Below, piece after piece: positions 7,391-15,664 of a stretch of 42,962 nucleotides of DNA (the stretch's first letter is position 1; each line of letters starts with the position of its first letter). Position numbers and translations under genes: made by a program. A model generated the notes under the pieces. It was not told where the DNA came from, did no database searches, and saw only the letters and a program-made list of their open reading frames with translations. Location: contig CASTMW010000002.1 of NCBI GenBank assembly GCA_949450265.1, forward strand, positions 1 through 42,962, read 5' to 3'. The DNA comes from an uncultured Eggerthellaceae bacterium (GTDB taxonomy: Bacteria; Actinomycetota; Coriobacteriia; Coriobacteriales; Eggerthellaceae).

Positions 7391-8707
7391 TCAGACCTGC
7401 CAGAACAGGCCCACCGTCTCCTGATGATAGGTCTGCGGGAACAGGTCAACGGGCGCAGCTTCGACCAGGCGGTAGCCTTTCGCTGCCAAGCGAGCCGCAT
7501 CGCGCGCGAAGGTCTGCGGGTCGCAGCTAACATAGGCCACGCGCTTCGGGCGCGCATCGGCCAGCGCCGCTACCACGCTCTTCTCAAGCCCGGCGCGGGG
7601 CGGGTCCACCACCACCGCATCCAAGGGCCCAAGCGTTGGCAGCACGCGCATGACGTCGTCGCCGATGATGTCCGCATCGCATCCATTGAACTCGGCGTTG
7701 CGGCGCAGATCGCGCACCGATGAGCCTTCCAGCTCCACCGCCATCACGTCAGCCCCCGCTTGGAACAAGGGCAGCGTGAATGTGCCCACGCCACAGTACA
7801 GGTCGGCCACCGCATCGCCCTCTTCGACGCGCAGGCCCGCCAGCACCAGATCGACCAGCTTCTCGGCTTGCGCAGTGTTCACCTGGAAGAACGACGGTGC
7901 GGATACCGCGAAGCTGGCGCCTGCCAGGTCCTCCTTCCAGAAGCCCTGCCCTTCCAGTGCTTCGACGCGCTTCACGCGCCGCGCAGCACCGGGCTCGGCG
8001 ATGACGCGCACCACGGATGTGGCCCGCACGGCATCCTGCAGGGTCTTCGCCACCGCCGTGCGCGGGAACGCCGATGGCGGGGTCCACAGCGCCACTTCCA
8101 CGCTCTTCGTACGCAAGCTGGCGCGCATGCCCACGCGATAGATGCCCAGATCGTCCGCGCCCTGCACATAGCGCAATGAGCCCGTGAGCGACTTGGGCAA
8201 ACGTTCGATCAGGCGATTGGCCAGCGGCGCCCTTTGCAGCGGGACCGCTTGGGCCGAACCGCTCTCGTGCATGCCCAAGCAGAACCGGCCCGCATCGTCG
8301 CGGAAGGCTGCCAGCTCTATCTTGTTGCGGTATCCCCATTCCCGCTTGCACGGGATGCAATCGGCAACGAGGCCTTCGACCTGAGCGCGCGCGATGCCGC
8401 CCGTGCGCACGAGCGCCTCGACCAGATTCTGCCGCTTCGCCGCGATCTGAGCTGCATAGGTCAGATGCGCCCACGGAGCACCGGGCATGCCACCGTTGCT
8501 GCTGTGCGCGCGACAGTTCCCCGGCTCCACCACGCCCACCAGCTCGGCTACAGCAAAGGAGGGCTTGTCCTGCACCACGCGCACTTCACACGCATCGCCC
8601 GGGGCCGCGCCTTCCACGAACACAGTCTTGCCGCTAGCAAGCCGCCCAACGGCCGCCGCACCGTAGCCCATGCGCTCTATGGTGATGATCTCGTTCATGG
8701 GGTCCAT
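7391..8707 (-). CDS. rlmD: 23S rRNA (uracil-5-)-methyltransferase, RlmD/RumA type
   Basis: SAM-dependent methylation of a uridine in 23S rRNA. The 438-residue protein has an N-terminal TRAM domain (about 1-60), then a SAM-binding core with FFQVNTAQAEKL and DLYCGVGTFTLPL, and the catalytic region DPPRAGLEKS followed by VSCDPQTFARD, where the Cys is the nucleophile. The usual 4Fe-4S motif C-x5-CGGC-x-W/QH is degraded: the equivalent segment reads CRAHSSNGGMPGAPWAHL and keeps only the first Cys. RlmC, RlmD or RlmCD specificity cannot be decided from sequence. The start at 8707 has GAGG close upstream; an ATG three codons later is also possible. Confidence 0.92.
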   Translation of the reverse strand: MDPMNEIITIERMGYGAAAVGRLASGKTVFVEGAAPGDACEVRVVQDKPSFAVAELVGVVEPGNCRAHSSNGGMPGAPWAHLTYAAQIAAKRQNLVEALVRTGGIARAQVEGLVADCIPCKREWGYRNKIELAAFRDDAGRFCLGMHESGSAQAVPLQRAPLANRLIERLPKSLTGSLRYVQGADDLGIYRVGMRASLRTKSVEVALWTPPSAFPRTAVAKTLQDAVRATSVVRVIAEPGAARRVKRVEALEGQGFWKEDLAGASFAVSAPSFFQVNTAQAEKLVDLVLAGLRVEEGDAVADLYCGVGTFTLPLFQAGADVMAVELEGSSVRDLRRNAEFNGCDADIIGDDVMRVLPTLGPLDAVVVDPPRAGLEKSVVAALADARPKRVAYVSCDPQTFARDAARLAAKGYRLVEAAPVDLFPQTYHQETVGLFWQV

Positions 8708-8720
8708 GATACCTCGGTCC

Positions 8721-8749
8721 TTCAAGGAATGCGGCACATGGCGTATAAT
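8721..8749 (+). promoter_or_regulatory. Promoter of the tRNA-Arg gene
   Basis: A perfect TATAAT (8744-8749) is preceded by a 17-base spacer and a weak -35 (TTCAAG, 8721-8726). The predicted transcript start is about 15 bases upstream of the mature tRNA 5' end. It is divergent from the RlmD-like gene. Confidence 0.65.
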
Positions 8750-8770
8750 CGGAAGCACAACGCATCATGT

Positions 8771-8846
8771 GCCCTTGTAGCTCAGTGGATAGAGCACTTG
8801 CCTCCGGAGCAAGGTGTCGCAGGTTCGACTCCTGTCAAGGGCACCA
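8771..8846 (+). tRNA. tRNA-Arg (anticodon CCG)
   Basis: The acceptor stem GCCCTTG/CAAGGGC pairs fully, the anticodon stem is CTTGC/GCAAG, and the loop CTCCGGA gives anticodon CCG at 8804-8806. The T-loop GGTTCGACTCC is present and the 3' CCA is encoded. It reads the CGG codon, which suits this GC-rich genome. Confidence 0.97.
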
Positions 8847-8911
8847 TCTTCGCACCATCCCACACGATACAACATCCTAGCTGCATCCATTAAAGCACTG
8901 ATAAATGAGAA

Positions 8912-8940
8912 CAGGTCAGAGAGAAAAACCCTCTGACCTG
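8912..8940. terminator. Shared hairpin between convergent tRNA genes
   Basis: A perfect 10-bp stem (CAGGTCAGAG/CTCTGACCTG) with a 9-base loop lies between tRNA-Arg (plus) and tRNA-Glu (minus). The plus side is followed by CTAAATCTTT and the minus side by TTCTCATTT. The T content is modest on both sides, but the position fits a bidirectional terminator. Confidence 0.7.
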
Positions 8941-8949
8941 CTAAATCTT

Positions 8950-9025
8950 TGGTAGCCCCGACCGGATTTGAACCGGCGACCTCCGCCTTGAAAGGGCGGC
9001 GTCCTAACCGCTAGACGACGGGGCC
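8950..9025 (-). tRNA. tRNA-Glu (anticodon TTC)
   Basis: On the minus strand the sequence starts GGCCCCG and pairs with CGGGGCT near the 3' end, including one G-T pair at the first position. The anticodon stem is CCGCC/GGCGG and the loop CTTTCAA gives anticodon TTC at 8990-8992. The T-arm reads GGTTCAAATCC and the 3' CCA is encoded. Confidence 0.97.
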
Positions 9026-9052
9026 ATGCCATGCCACAAGCGCAGCCTGTTC

Positions 9053-9081
9053 ATTATGCCAAAGCCATCCCTCCCCTGCAA
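9053..9081 (-). promoter_or_regulatory. Promoter of the tRNA-Glu gene
   Basis: On the minus strand a -35 TTGCAG (9076-9081) and a -10 CATAAT (9053-9058) are separated by exactly 17 bases. The predicted transcript start lies about 20 bases upstream of the tRNA 5' end. Confidence 0.65.
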
Positions 9082-9170
9082 GCACGAACCAGTGGGTACG
9101 GCCATAGATGCGATGCAGGAGGTCGATCAGCTCGTTTACGATCGATGCGACGCGCAAAGATCCGCGCACG

Positions 9171-11411
9171 CTATTCGAAGCGCTTGAGCAAAAGTGAGTT
9201 GCACACGACCGACACGCTGGAGAACGCCATGGCTGCACCCGCCAATGCCGGTGCCAGGATGCCCACCGCCGCCAGCGGGATCATGATGCAGTTGTAGATG
9301 AGCGCCCAGAACAGGTTCTGCTTGATCTTGCGCATGGTGCGCTTCGAGAGGCGCAGCGCGCTGATCAGATCGCTCAACCGATCGCGCATCAGCACCACCT
9401 GACCGGCGTCGATGGCGATGTCAGTGCCGCTGGCCATCACCACGCCCACGTCAGCTGCCGCAAGCGCCGGTGCATCGTTGATACCATCACCCACAAAAGC
9501 CGTCACGCCGCTTGCCTTCTTGCTCGCATCGGCACGCGCCGCCAGCACTCGCTCGCGCACTTCGCGCACTCGCTGCGCCTTGCCCTCGGGCTTCACCCCG
9601 GCGAATACGTGGTCGGCCGGGATGCCCGCCTCCTGCGCGACCGCCAAAGCTGGCGCCTCGGCATCGCCTGTGACCATGTAGCACGCCACATCGGAGCCCC
9701 GCAACTGCGCTACGGCCTCGGCCGCATCGGGCTTGACCTGATCGGCGAACGTGAAGCTGCCCTTGTCAGCGCCATCCACGATGACGCGCGCGCCCACGAA
9801 GACCTCATGCCCATCCACGCAGGCACGCACCCCTTCGCCCACGATGCTTTGGAACTCGCTCACATCAGCATCATCGAAGACCGCACCCTGGTCCTCGGCA
9901 TAGGCTCGCACCGCACGTGCCAACGGATGCTCGCTGCGCATCTCAGCTGCGGCGGCCAAGGCCAGCGCCTCCAAGGGCACATCGCACGCCACGACCGTGG
10001 GCATCCCGCGCGTCAGCGTGCCCGTCTTATCAAACACGGCGGCAGCCAGGCCGCAAAGCCGTTCGAGCACCTGTCCATCCTTGATGAGCACGCCCAGCTG
10101 CGCGCCGCGCCCCATGCCCACCATGAGCGCCGTGGGCGTTGCTAGCCCCAGCGCGCATGGGCAGGCCACCACGATCACCGCCACCGCAGGCAGCAGCGCC
10201 TGCTGCACGCGCGCCGCATCGCTTGCGGCCGGTATGGCGAAGAACCAGACGCAGAACACCACCACGGCGATCCCCAAGATGGCAGGCACGAACACCGCGG
10301 CGATGCGGTCGGCCAACCGCTGCACGGGCGCCTTGCTCCCCTGGGCATCCTCCACCGCACGCACGATGCGCGCTAGCGTGGTATCGGCGCCCACGCGACG
10401 AGCGCGCACCGTGACGGACCCAGTGCAGTTCACCGTGCCACCGGTCACCTCGTCGCCCGCCGCCTTCACCACGGGCAACGGTTCCCCGGTCAACATGCTC
10501 TCGTCGACCTCAGTGCTGCCCTCCATGACCACACCATCCACCGCCACGGCGTCCCCGGGACGCACGACCACCACATCGCCCACAGCCACCTGGGCCACCG
10601 GCACCTCCACCTGCGCTCCTCCGCGCACGACCACCGCGGTCGGTGGCGTCAGGTTCATCAGCGCTTCGATGGCCTGGTTGGTGGAGCCCTTCGCACGCGA
10701 CTCCAGCATCTTGCCCAGCAGCACGAACGTGATCAGCATGGCGCACGTTTCGTAATAGGGCATCCCTTCGTTGATCTCCATGGCGGTATGCCCGGTCCAG
10801 TCACCGGTGATGACGGGCAGGAACGTGATGTAGAGCGAGAAGAGGAACGCAATGGATGTGCCCAACGCCACGAGCACATCCATGTTGGCCGACCCGCTGC
10901 GCAGGCTTTGGAACGCACCCTTGTAGAAGCGCGCGCCACACCCGAACTGCACCGGAATGGTCAGCGCCAGCAGCACCAAGCTACCGCAGAACATGGCTTG
11001 AGCATGCGTGGGCGCGCTCACGAAGAGCCCTGCGATGGCGCTGCCCAACCCCATGTGCCACCCCGGCACCATGCCGAGGGCCACGATAAGGACGCACAGC
11101 ACCGCCGCACAGATGAAGACGTGTCTATCATGCCGTGCGCGCGCCGCCTCCTTCGCACGGCGCCCCTCATCCACCAGCGGCGCATCATCAGGGATCACCT
11201 CGGCCGTGAACGCCAGGTCATCGAAGACATGCAGCATGTCGTCGATACTGGCCACATCGGTATCGAATACCACTTGCCCAGTGTTGTTCGCCAGATTGAC
11301 CGCCACCTCCATCACGCCAGGCGTGGCTCGAAAATGCTTCTCTATATTGGCAGCGCAGTTTGCGCAGTGCATGCCGTCTATCGCCAGGCGCAGCGTCGTC
11401 TGTCGGCTCAT
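9171..11411 (-). CDS. copA: Copper-translocating P1B-type ATPase
   Basis: ATP-driven heavy-metal exporter in the cytoplasmic membrane, most likely for Cu(I). The 746-residue protein has one N-terminal metal-binding domain (GMHCANC, residues 13-19), paired membrane helices, the actuator motif TGE, the transmembrane CPC motif in [11 protein letters not shown], the phosphorylation site DKTGTLT, and the hinge [19 protein letters not shown] plus the HMA domain is the classical Cu/Ag signature. No copZ chaperone or csoR/copY regulator is next to it. A 16-base palindrome upstream (11435-11450) may be its operator. The start ATG has AAGGG upstream. Confidence 0.95.
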   Translation of the reverse strand: MSRQTTLRLAIDGMHCANCAANIEKHFRATPGVMEVAVNLANNTGQVVFDTDVASIDDMLHVFDDLAFTAEVIPDDAPLVDEGRRAKEAARARHDRHVFICAAVLCVLIVALGMVPGWHMGLGSAIAGLFVSAPTHAQAMFCGSLVLLALTIPVQFGCGARFYKGAFQSLRSGSANMDVLVALGTSIAFLFSLYITFLPVITGDWTGHTAMEINEGMPYYETCAMLITFVLLGKMLESRAKGSTNQAIEALMNLTPPTAVVVRGGAQVEVPVAQVAVGDVVVVRPGDAVAVDGVVMEGSTEVDESMLTGEPLPVVKAAGDEVTGGTVNCTGSVTVRARRVGADTTLARIVRAVEDAQGSKAPVQRLADRIAAVFVPAILGIAVVVFCVWFFAIPAASDAARVQQALLPAVAVIVVACPCALGLATPTALMVGMGRGAQLGVLIKDGQVLERLCGLAAAVFDKTGTLTRGMPTVVACDVPLEALALAAAAEMRSEHPLARAVRAYAEDQGAVFDDADVSEFQSIVGEGVRACVDGHEVFVGARVIVDGADKGSFTFADQVKPDAAEAVAQLRGSDVACYMVTGDAEAPALAVAQEAGIPADHVFAGVKPEGKAQRVREVRERVLAARADASKKASGVTAFVGDGINDAPALAAADVGVVMASGTDIAIDAGQVVLMRDRLSDLISALRLSKRTMRKIKQNLFWALIYNCIMIPLAAVGILAPALAGAAMAFSSVSVVCNSLLLKRFE

Positions 11412-11434
11412 GTCATAATCCCTTCAACGTATGC

Positions 11435-11465
11435 ACATATATTCATATGTTTTCTTCTGGAAGAA
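11435..11465 (-). promoter_or_regulatory. AT-rich palindromes upstream of copA
   Basis: A perfect 6-4-6 inverted repeat (ACATAT-ATTC-ATATGT, 11435-11450) lies 24-39 bases upstream of the copA start. Next to it is a second inverted repeat, TTCTTC-TG-GAAGAA (11452-11465). In this GC-rich genome such an AT-rich palindrome next to a metal exporter suggests a metal-sensor operator. The half-sites resemble ArsR/SmtB-type sites more than the GC-rich CsoR type. Binding is inferred, not shown. Confidence 0.4.
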
Positions 11466-11510
11466 GATAGACCAAGCCATCCGTTTTGGCAAGGGCGCGA
11501 TGGTTGCGCG

Positions 11511-13040
11511 TCAGCCGCGATACTCTTCCTCGCGCCGCCGGGTCTTCGACGCCTGCAAGAAAAGGAACAGGAAGCCTACCACACCCGCCACCAGCGAGGC
11601 CAGCAAGATAGCCAGCTTCGCCTCAGCGATGAGCGCCGCATCCGCATACGCCAGATTCGCCACGAAGATAGCCATGGTGAAGCCAACGCCGCCCAGGATG
11701 GCCGCGCCCAACATGTGCATCCAGTTGACCTGATCGGGCAGCTTCGCGATGCGCAGCTTCACGCACAGGAAGCTGAACGCCATGATGCCCAACGGCTTGC
11801 CGATAACCAAGCCGAAGAACACGCCAGCGAACACATCCGAGGTCAGCACCCCGAGCAAGTCCCCGCTCGGTAAGGGCACGTCAGCATTCGTAAGCGCGAA
11901 CAGCGGCAGCACGGCGAAGTACACCCAGGGATGCAGGACCTGCTCAAGCCGCGTGACCGGCGGCAGCACGTCGCGCGAGACATTCGACAGGCTGTTCACT
12001 GTTCGCAGGTACTTCTTCTGGGCCACGATGGGCGTGTTCTCGTCATGGAACACGTTGGCCAACTTCACGCGATCGTTCGACCATTCGAGAAATGACTTCA
12101 TGTTCACACGGCTGCCCGACGGGATGACGAACGCTAGCAGCACGCCAGCGATGGTGGAATGCACACCCGACATGAAAACGCACCACCATAGCACGCAGCC
12201 CACCAGCATATAGGGCACAAGCGAGAACACATGCGCGCGGTTCATCACGATGAGCACCACATACACCACGCCAGCCACTGCAAGCCACCCCAGACTGGGC
12301 GCATTGCCGTAGAAGATGGCGATGACCAGAATGGCGATGATGTCGTCGGCCACCGCCAACGTGGAGAGGAACACGCGCAGGCCGCTGGGTACGCGACTGC
12401 CGAGCAGCGCTAGGATACCCAGCGCGAAGGCGATGTCGGTGGCCGTAGGCACACCCCAGCCGTTGAGGGTGGCCGCATCCCCCGAGTTCACGGATAGATA
12501 GATGATGATGGGCATGACCACGCCGCCTACCGCCCCCATGATAGGCAGCGCCGCTTGGCGAATGTTGGTCAGCTCGCCCACCGTCATCTCGTATTTGATC
12601 TCTAGGCCCACCAGCAAGAAGAACAGCGCCATGAACACATCGTTGATGATGTGAGCGAACGACAGGCCACCTGCCAGCGTCCCCACTTCCACATTCACGT
12701 AATTGTGATGCCAGAAATCGTAGAAGCCCTCATAGAGTCCCGTGTTCGCGATGACGAGCGCAACGATGGCCGCCAGCAGCATGACACCTGCCGCCCGCGT
12801 TGCCGAATGGGTGAAGCTCAACAGCTTGCGATAGCGACGGTTGTGACCCTGCACAGCATCGATGTAGATACCGTGCGGGTCGGGGTCGTCCGCGGTGGGC
12901 TGCACCAGCTTCGCCGCATCCGCGGGCTTGCCGAGCTGTCCAGCGCCTTCCTGCTGCGCCGGTGCGGTGGCGGTCTTCGCCGCATCCGCACTCGCGTTCG
13001 GACCCGTTCTCTGCTCGTTTGTCTCGTGATCGTCTGCCAT
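11511..13040 (-). CDS. nhaA: Na+/H+ antiporter NhaA
   Basis: Exchanges external protons for cytoplasmic sodium. The 509-residue protein has about 70 hydrophilic Ala/Asp/Thr-rich residues at its N-terminus before the first membrane helix, longer than usual for NhaA. The core shows the family segments FFLLVGLEIKYEM, GWGVPTATDIAFALGIL and TLAVADDIIAIL; the last carries the paired transport aspartates. The start is the ATG with AGAGG seven bases upstream; upstream codons do not resemble the family. It is divergent from hpf, so pH or sodium control from the shared 182-bp intergenic region is possible. Confidence 0.95.
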   Translation of the reverse strand: MADDHETNEQRTGPNASADAAKTATAPAQQEGAGQLGKPADAAKLVQPTADDPDPHGIYIDAVQGHNRRYRKLLSFTHSATRAAGVMLLAAIVALVIANTGLYEGFYDFWHHNYVNVEVGTLAGGLSFAHIINDVFMALFFLLVGLEIKYEMTVGELTNIRQAALPIMGAVGGVVMPIIIYLSVNSGDAATLNGWGVPTATDIAFALGILALLGSRVPSGLRVFLSTLAVADDIIAILVIAIFYGNAPSLGWLAVAGVVYVVLIVMNRAHVFSLVPYMLVGCVLWWCVFMSGVHSTIAGVLLAFVIPSGSRVNMKSFLEWSNDRVKLANVFHDENTPIVAQKKYLRTVNSLSNVSRDVLPPVTRLEQVLHPWVYFAVLPLFALTNADVPLPSGDLLGVLTSDVFAGVFFGLVIGKPLGIMAFSFLCVKLRIAKLPDQVNWMHMLGAAILGGVGFTMAIFVANLAYADAALIAEAKLAILLASLVAGVVGFLFLFLQASKTRRREEEYRG

Positions 13041-13222
13041 GATGTGCCTCTTTTGCCTTGCCGCCTGCGCGGCGCGATGTCTCACAAGGATTATAGAACA
13101 AGCACCACCCGCGCCAAGCCGTTCAGTCATCGGATTCGCTACGCTTTGGTGGCGGGGCCGCGCTTGTCCGCACATTGTCCTACCATGGGGACGTAGTATC
13201 CGAATCGAAGAAGAGGTGCACC

Positions 13223-13813
13223 ATGGATGTGACCGTTTCTGGGCGTAAGATGCCCGTGAGCGACTCCCTGAAAACGTACGCGACGGAGAAGATCGGCGGT
13301 GCGGTCGAACAGATGGACGTGCGCGCCACCGCCTGCGAAATCGTGCTGTATCGCGAGAAGAATCCCAGCATCGCCAATTCCGCGATCTGCGAGGTCACCG
13401 TCCTCATACCGAACTACGTCGCGCGCGCCCAGGTCCGCGAAGAGGACATGTTCGCCGCCATCGACGTAGCCGCTGCGAAGATCGCTCGTCAGCTGCGCAA
13501 GTTCAAGACCCGCGTGAAGGACAAGAGGCGCGAGAAGACCGAAGATATACTTGGTGCCGATAAGGCCGCGGCGAAGAAGGCCGTACCCGAGAGCGACCTT
13601 GACCTAGACAAGCTGATGGACGAGCTATCCGATGATGAGGTGGTGCGCCGCAAGGAGATCAAGCTCTCGCCCAAGACCGAGGACGAAGCACTCACCGAGA
13701 TGGACCTGCTGGGCCACGACTTCTATCTGTACACCGACCGCGATTCCGGCAACACGCATGTCCTGTATCGCCGTAAGGGCGGTGGCTACGGTCTGCTCAT
13801 GCCGAAAGAATAG
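13223..13813 (+). CDS. hpf: Long-form ribosome hibernation promoting factor
   Basis: Binds the 30S decoding region and dimerises 70S ribosomes into inactive 100S particles in stationary phase. The 196-residue protein has an N-terminal S30AE domain (about 1-100, starting MDVTVSGRKMPVSD), a charged linker, and the C-terminal dimerisation domain of the long form (about 135-190, containing LLGHDFYLYTDRDSGNTHV). The ATG has AGAGGTG upstream. Its 3' end overlaps folC tail to tail by 17 bp. Confidence 0.95.
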   Translation: MDVTVSGRKMPVSDSLKTYATEKIGGAVEQMDVRATACEIVLYREKNPSIANSAICEVTVLIPNYVARAQVREEDMFAAIDVAAAKIARQLRKFKTRVKDKRREKTEDILGADKAAAKKAVPESDLDLDKLMDELSDDEVVRRKEIKLSPKTEDEALTEMDLLGHDFYLYTDRDSGNTHVLYRRKGGGYGLLMPKE

Positions 13814-15104
13814 CGCGTCGCACGCTGGCCGCTGAATACAGCGAGCCGAACGCTACCACACAGCCGTCGCTGCGGGCCGCATCAAGGGCCTGCGCGGCGG
13901 CTGCTTGCGCATCAGGCGCAACGCACACCGGCACCCCTTCCGACGCCTGGCGTCGCATCGCCCGCGCCAGGTCCTCGGCGGCAAGCGCGCGCTTGTTGGC
14001 GGGCGCATACGCGGTGAAGGAGGCTGCGAAGGGCAGCACAGCCCCGATCATCCCTTCGAAATCCTTATCAGTCAACACGCCCATCACGATATGCGCGCGC
14101 AGGTCGGGCGCACCGAGCGCCTGCGCCGCTTCTGAAAACGATGCCGCCAGCGCTTCGGTCCCTTGTAGGTTATGCGCGCCATCCACGATGACCAACGGTG
14201 CGCGCAAGACCACCTCGAAGCGGGCGGGCATGAAGGCCGAGGCCACGCCTTCGCGGATGGCACGATCGCTGATGCTCCACCCCCAACGGCGCAGCGCGAA
14301 CGCCGCCTCGATGGCCACGCTGGCATTCTCTGCCTGGCAGCTTCCCAGCATGCGTGTGACATACGCCTGGTCCTTATAGGTGAACTTGCGCGCCAGCGCA
14401 TCCATATCAGGCAGCCAGCGCGCAAGGCGCGGGAAATCGGCTCGCGTCAGAGGGCAATCCCGTTCTTCGCACACATCTTCGATGACAGCCATGGCCTCGC
14501 GCGTCTGCGGCCAGCTAACCACGCGCACACCAGGCTTCACGATACCGGCCTTCTCGGCTGCAATCTCGCCCAGCGTATCCCCTAAAAACTCTGTATGGTC
14601 GAACCCGATGCGCGTGATGACGCAGACATCGGGGTGTATGACATTGGTAGCGTCCAGCCTGCCGCCCATGCCCGTTTCCAGTACGCAGATATCGCAGGCG
14701 CGTCGCGCGAAGAACAGCAGCGCCACCGCACATTGCGTCTCGAACGCGCTGGGCGTATCTCCTTCCTTGGCCTCCACCGTGCCCGCCGCACGCTGCACCT
14801 GCTCGGTGCATGCGATGAGGTCCTCCTTGCCGATGGGGTGGCCGTCCACCGTCATGGAATCTTGCAAGGTCTCGAAGGCGGGGCTGGCGAACACTCCGGT
14901 CCGCAGGCCCGCCGCGCGACAGATGGCCGCAAGATACGCGCTGGTGCTGCCCTTGCCGTTCGTGCCCGCCACATGCACGAAGCGCATGCCGTCCTGCGGA
15001 TCGCCCAACGCCCGCAGCAGCCCGCGCACCCGCGAAAGTCCTGGCTTGGTGGCTTGTTTGCTCGGGTCGGTCAGGAAAGCGATGGCACCTGCAAGCTCCA
15101 TCAT
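13797..15104 (-). CDS. folC: Bifunctional folylpolyglutamate/dihydrofolate synthase
   Basis: Adds glutamate to folates (and to dihydropteroate if bifunctional) using ATP. The 435-residue Mur-ligase-fold protein has the P-loop AGTNGKGSTS and the segments CVLETGMGGRLDATN and ITRIGFDHTEFLG typical of FolC, then a C-terminal domain with VDGAHN. It is the last gene of alr-udg-folC and overlaps the UDG stop by 4 bp. The product retains C1-folates needed by the formate-THF pathway encoded elsewhere in the window. Confidence 0.94.
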   Translation of the reverse strand: MMELAGAIAFLTDPSKQATKPGLSRVRGLLRALGDPQDGMRFVHVAGTNGKGSTSAYLAAICRAAGLRTGVFASPAFETLQDSMTVDGHPIGKEDLIACTEQVQRAAGTVEAKEGDTPSAFETQCAVALLFFARRACDICVLETGMGGRLDATNVIHPDVCVITRIGFDHTEFLGDTLGEIAAEKAGIVKPGVRVVSWPQTREAMAVIEDVCEERDCPLTRADFPRLARWLPDMDALARKFTYKDQAYVTRMLGSCQAENASVAIEAAFALRRWGWSISDRAIREGVASAFMPARFEVVLRAPLVIVDGAHNLQGTEALAASFSEAAQALGAPDLRAHIVMGVLTDKDFEGMIGAVLPFAASFTAYAPANKRALAAEDLARAMRRQASEGVPVCVAPDAQAAAAQALDAARSDGCVVAFGSLYSAASVRRAILSA

Positions 15105-15664
15105 GCGTCCTGCAGCATGCGTCCCAGCTTCGCGAAATCCTCTTCCAAGGCCTCGCGCTTGCGCACATCGTAGAGAGCGGCAGCCGGATGAAAGATGGGA
15201 AACACCTTGAAGCGACCGGCCTGATGCAGCTGACCATGCAACCGCGTGATGCCCCGATCGGTCTTCAGAATGAACTTCGTGGCAAAATTGCCCAACGTGA
15301 CGATGTATTCTGGGTCGATCGTGCGCGTCTGCTCCCGCAGGAATGGGGTGCAGGTCTGTATCTCTTCAGCTTGCGGGTCGCGATTGCCCGGCGGTCGGCA
15401 TTTCAGCACGTTGGCGATGAACACCTCATTGCGTGCCAGACCAGCGATGCCCAACAGCTCGTCCAGATACTTCCCCGCCGCACCCACGAACGGCACCCCT
15501 TGCAGATCCTCGTTCTTGCCCGGCGCCTCGCCGACGATCATCACCCGCGCATGCGGATCCCCGTCGCCGAACACGGTCTGCGTGCGGCCATCCGCCAGCG
15601 GACACGCGTGGCACGCTGCCACCTGCGCGCGCAGTTCATCTAAGGGTATCTGCGGTTTGCTCAT
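15101..15664 (-). CDS. Type 4 uracil-DNA glycosylase
   Basis: Removes uracil from DNA in base-excision repair. The 187-residue protein has four 4Fe-4S ligands (C18, C21, C89, C105), the water-activating motif GEAPG (45-49) and the HP motif FHPAAAL (159-165), all typical of family 4 UDG. It overlaps alr upstream and folC downstream by 4 bp each, so the three genes are translationally coupled without an obvious functional link. Confidence 0.94.
   Translation of the reverse strand: MSKPQIPLDELRAQVAACHACPLADGRTQTVFGDGDPHARVMIVGEAPGKNEDLQGVPFVGAAGKYLDELLGIAGLARNEVFIANVLKCRPPGNRDPQAEEIQTCTPFLREQTRTIDPEYIVTLGNFATKFILKTDRGITRLHGQLHQAGRFKVFPIFHPAAALYDVRKREALEEDFAKLGRMLQDA

Noticed and set aside
8771-9025. 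tRNA pair as an attachment site or island boundary
   Set aside because: No integrase, no duplicated tRNA 3' end and no mobile genes are seen nearby.
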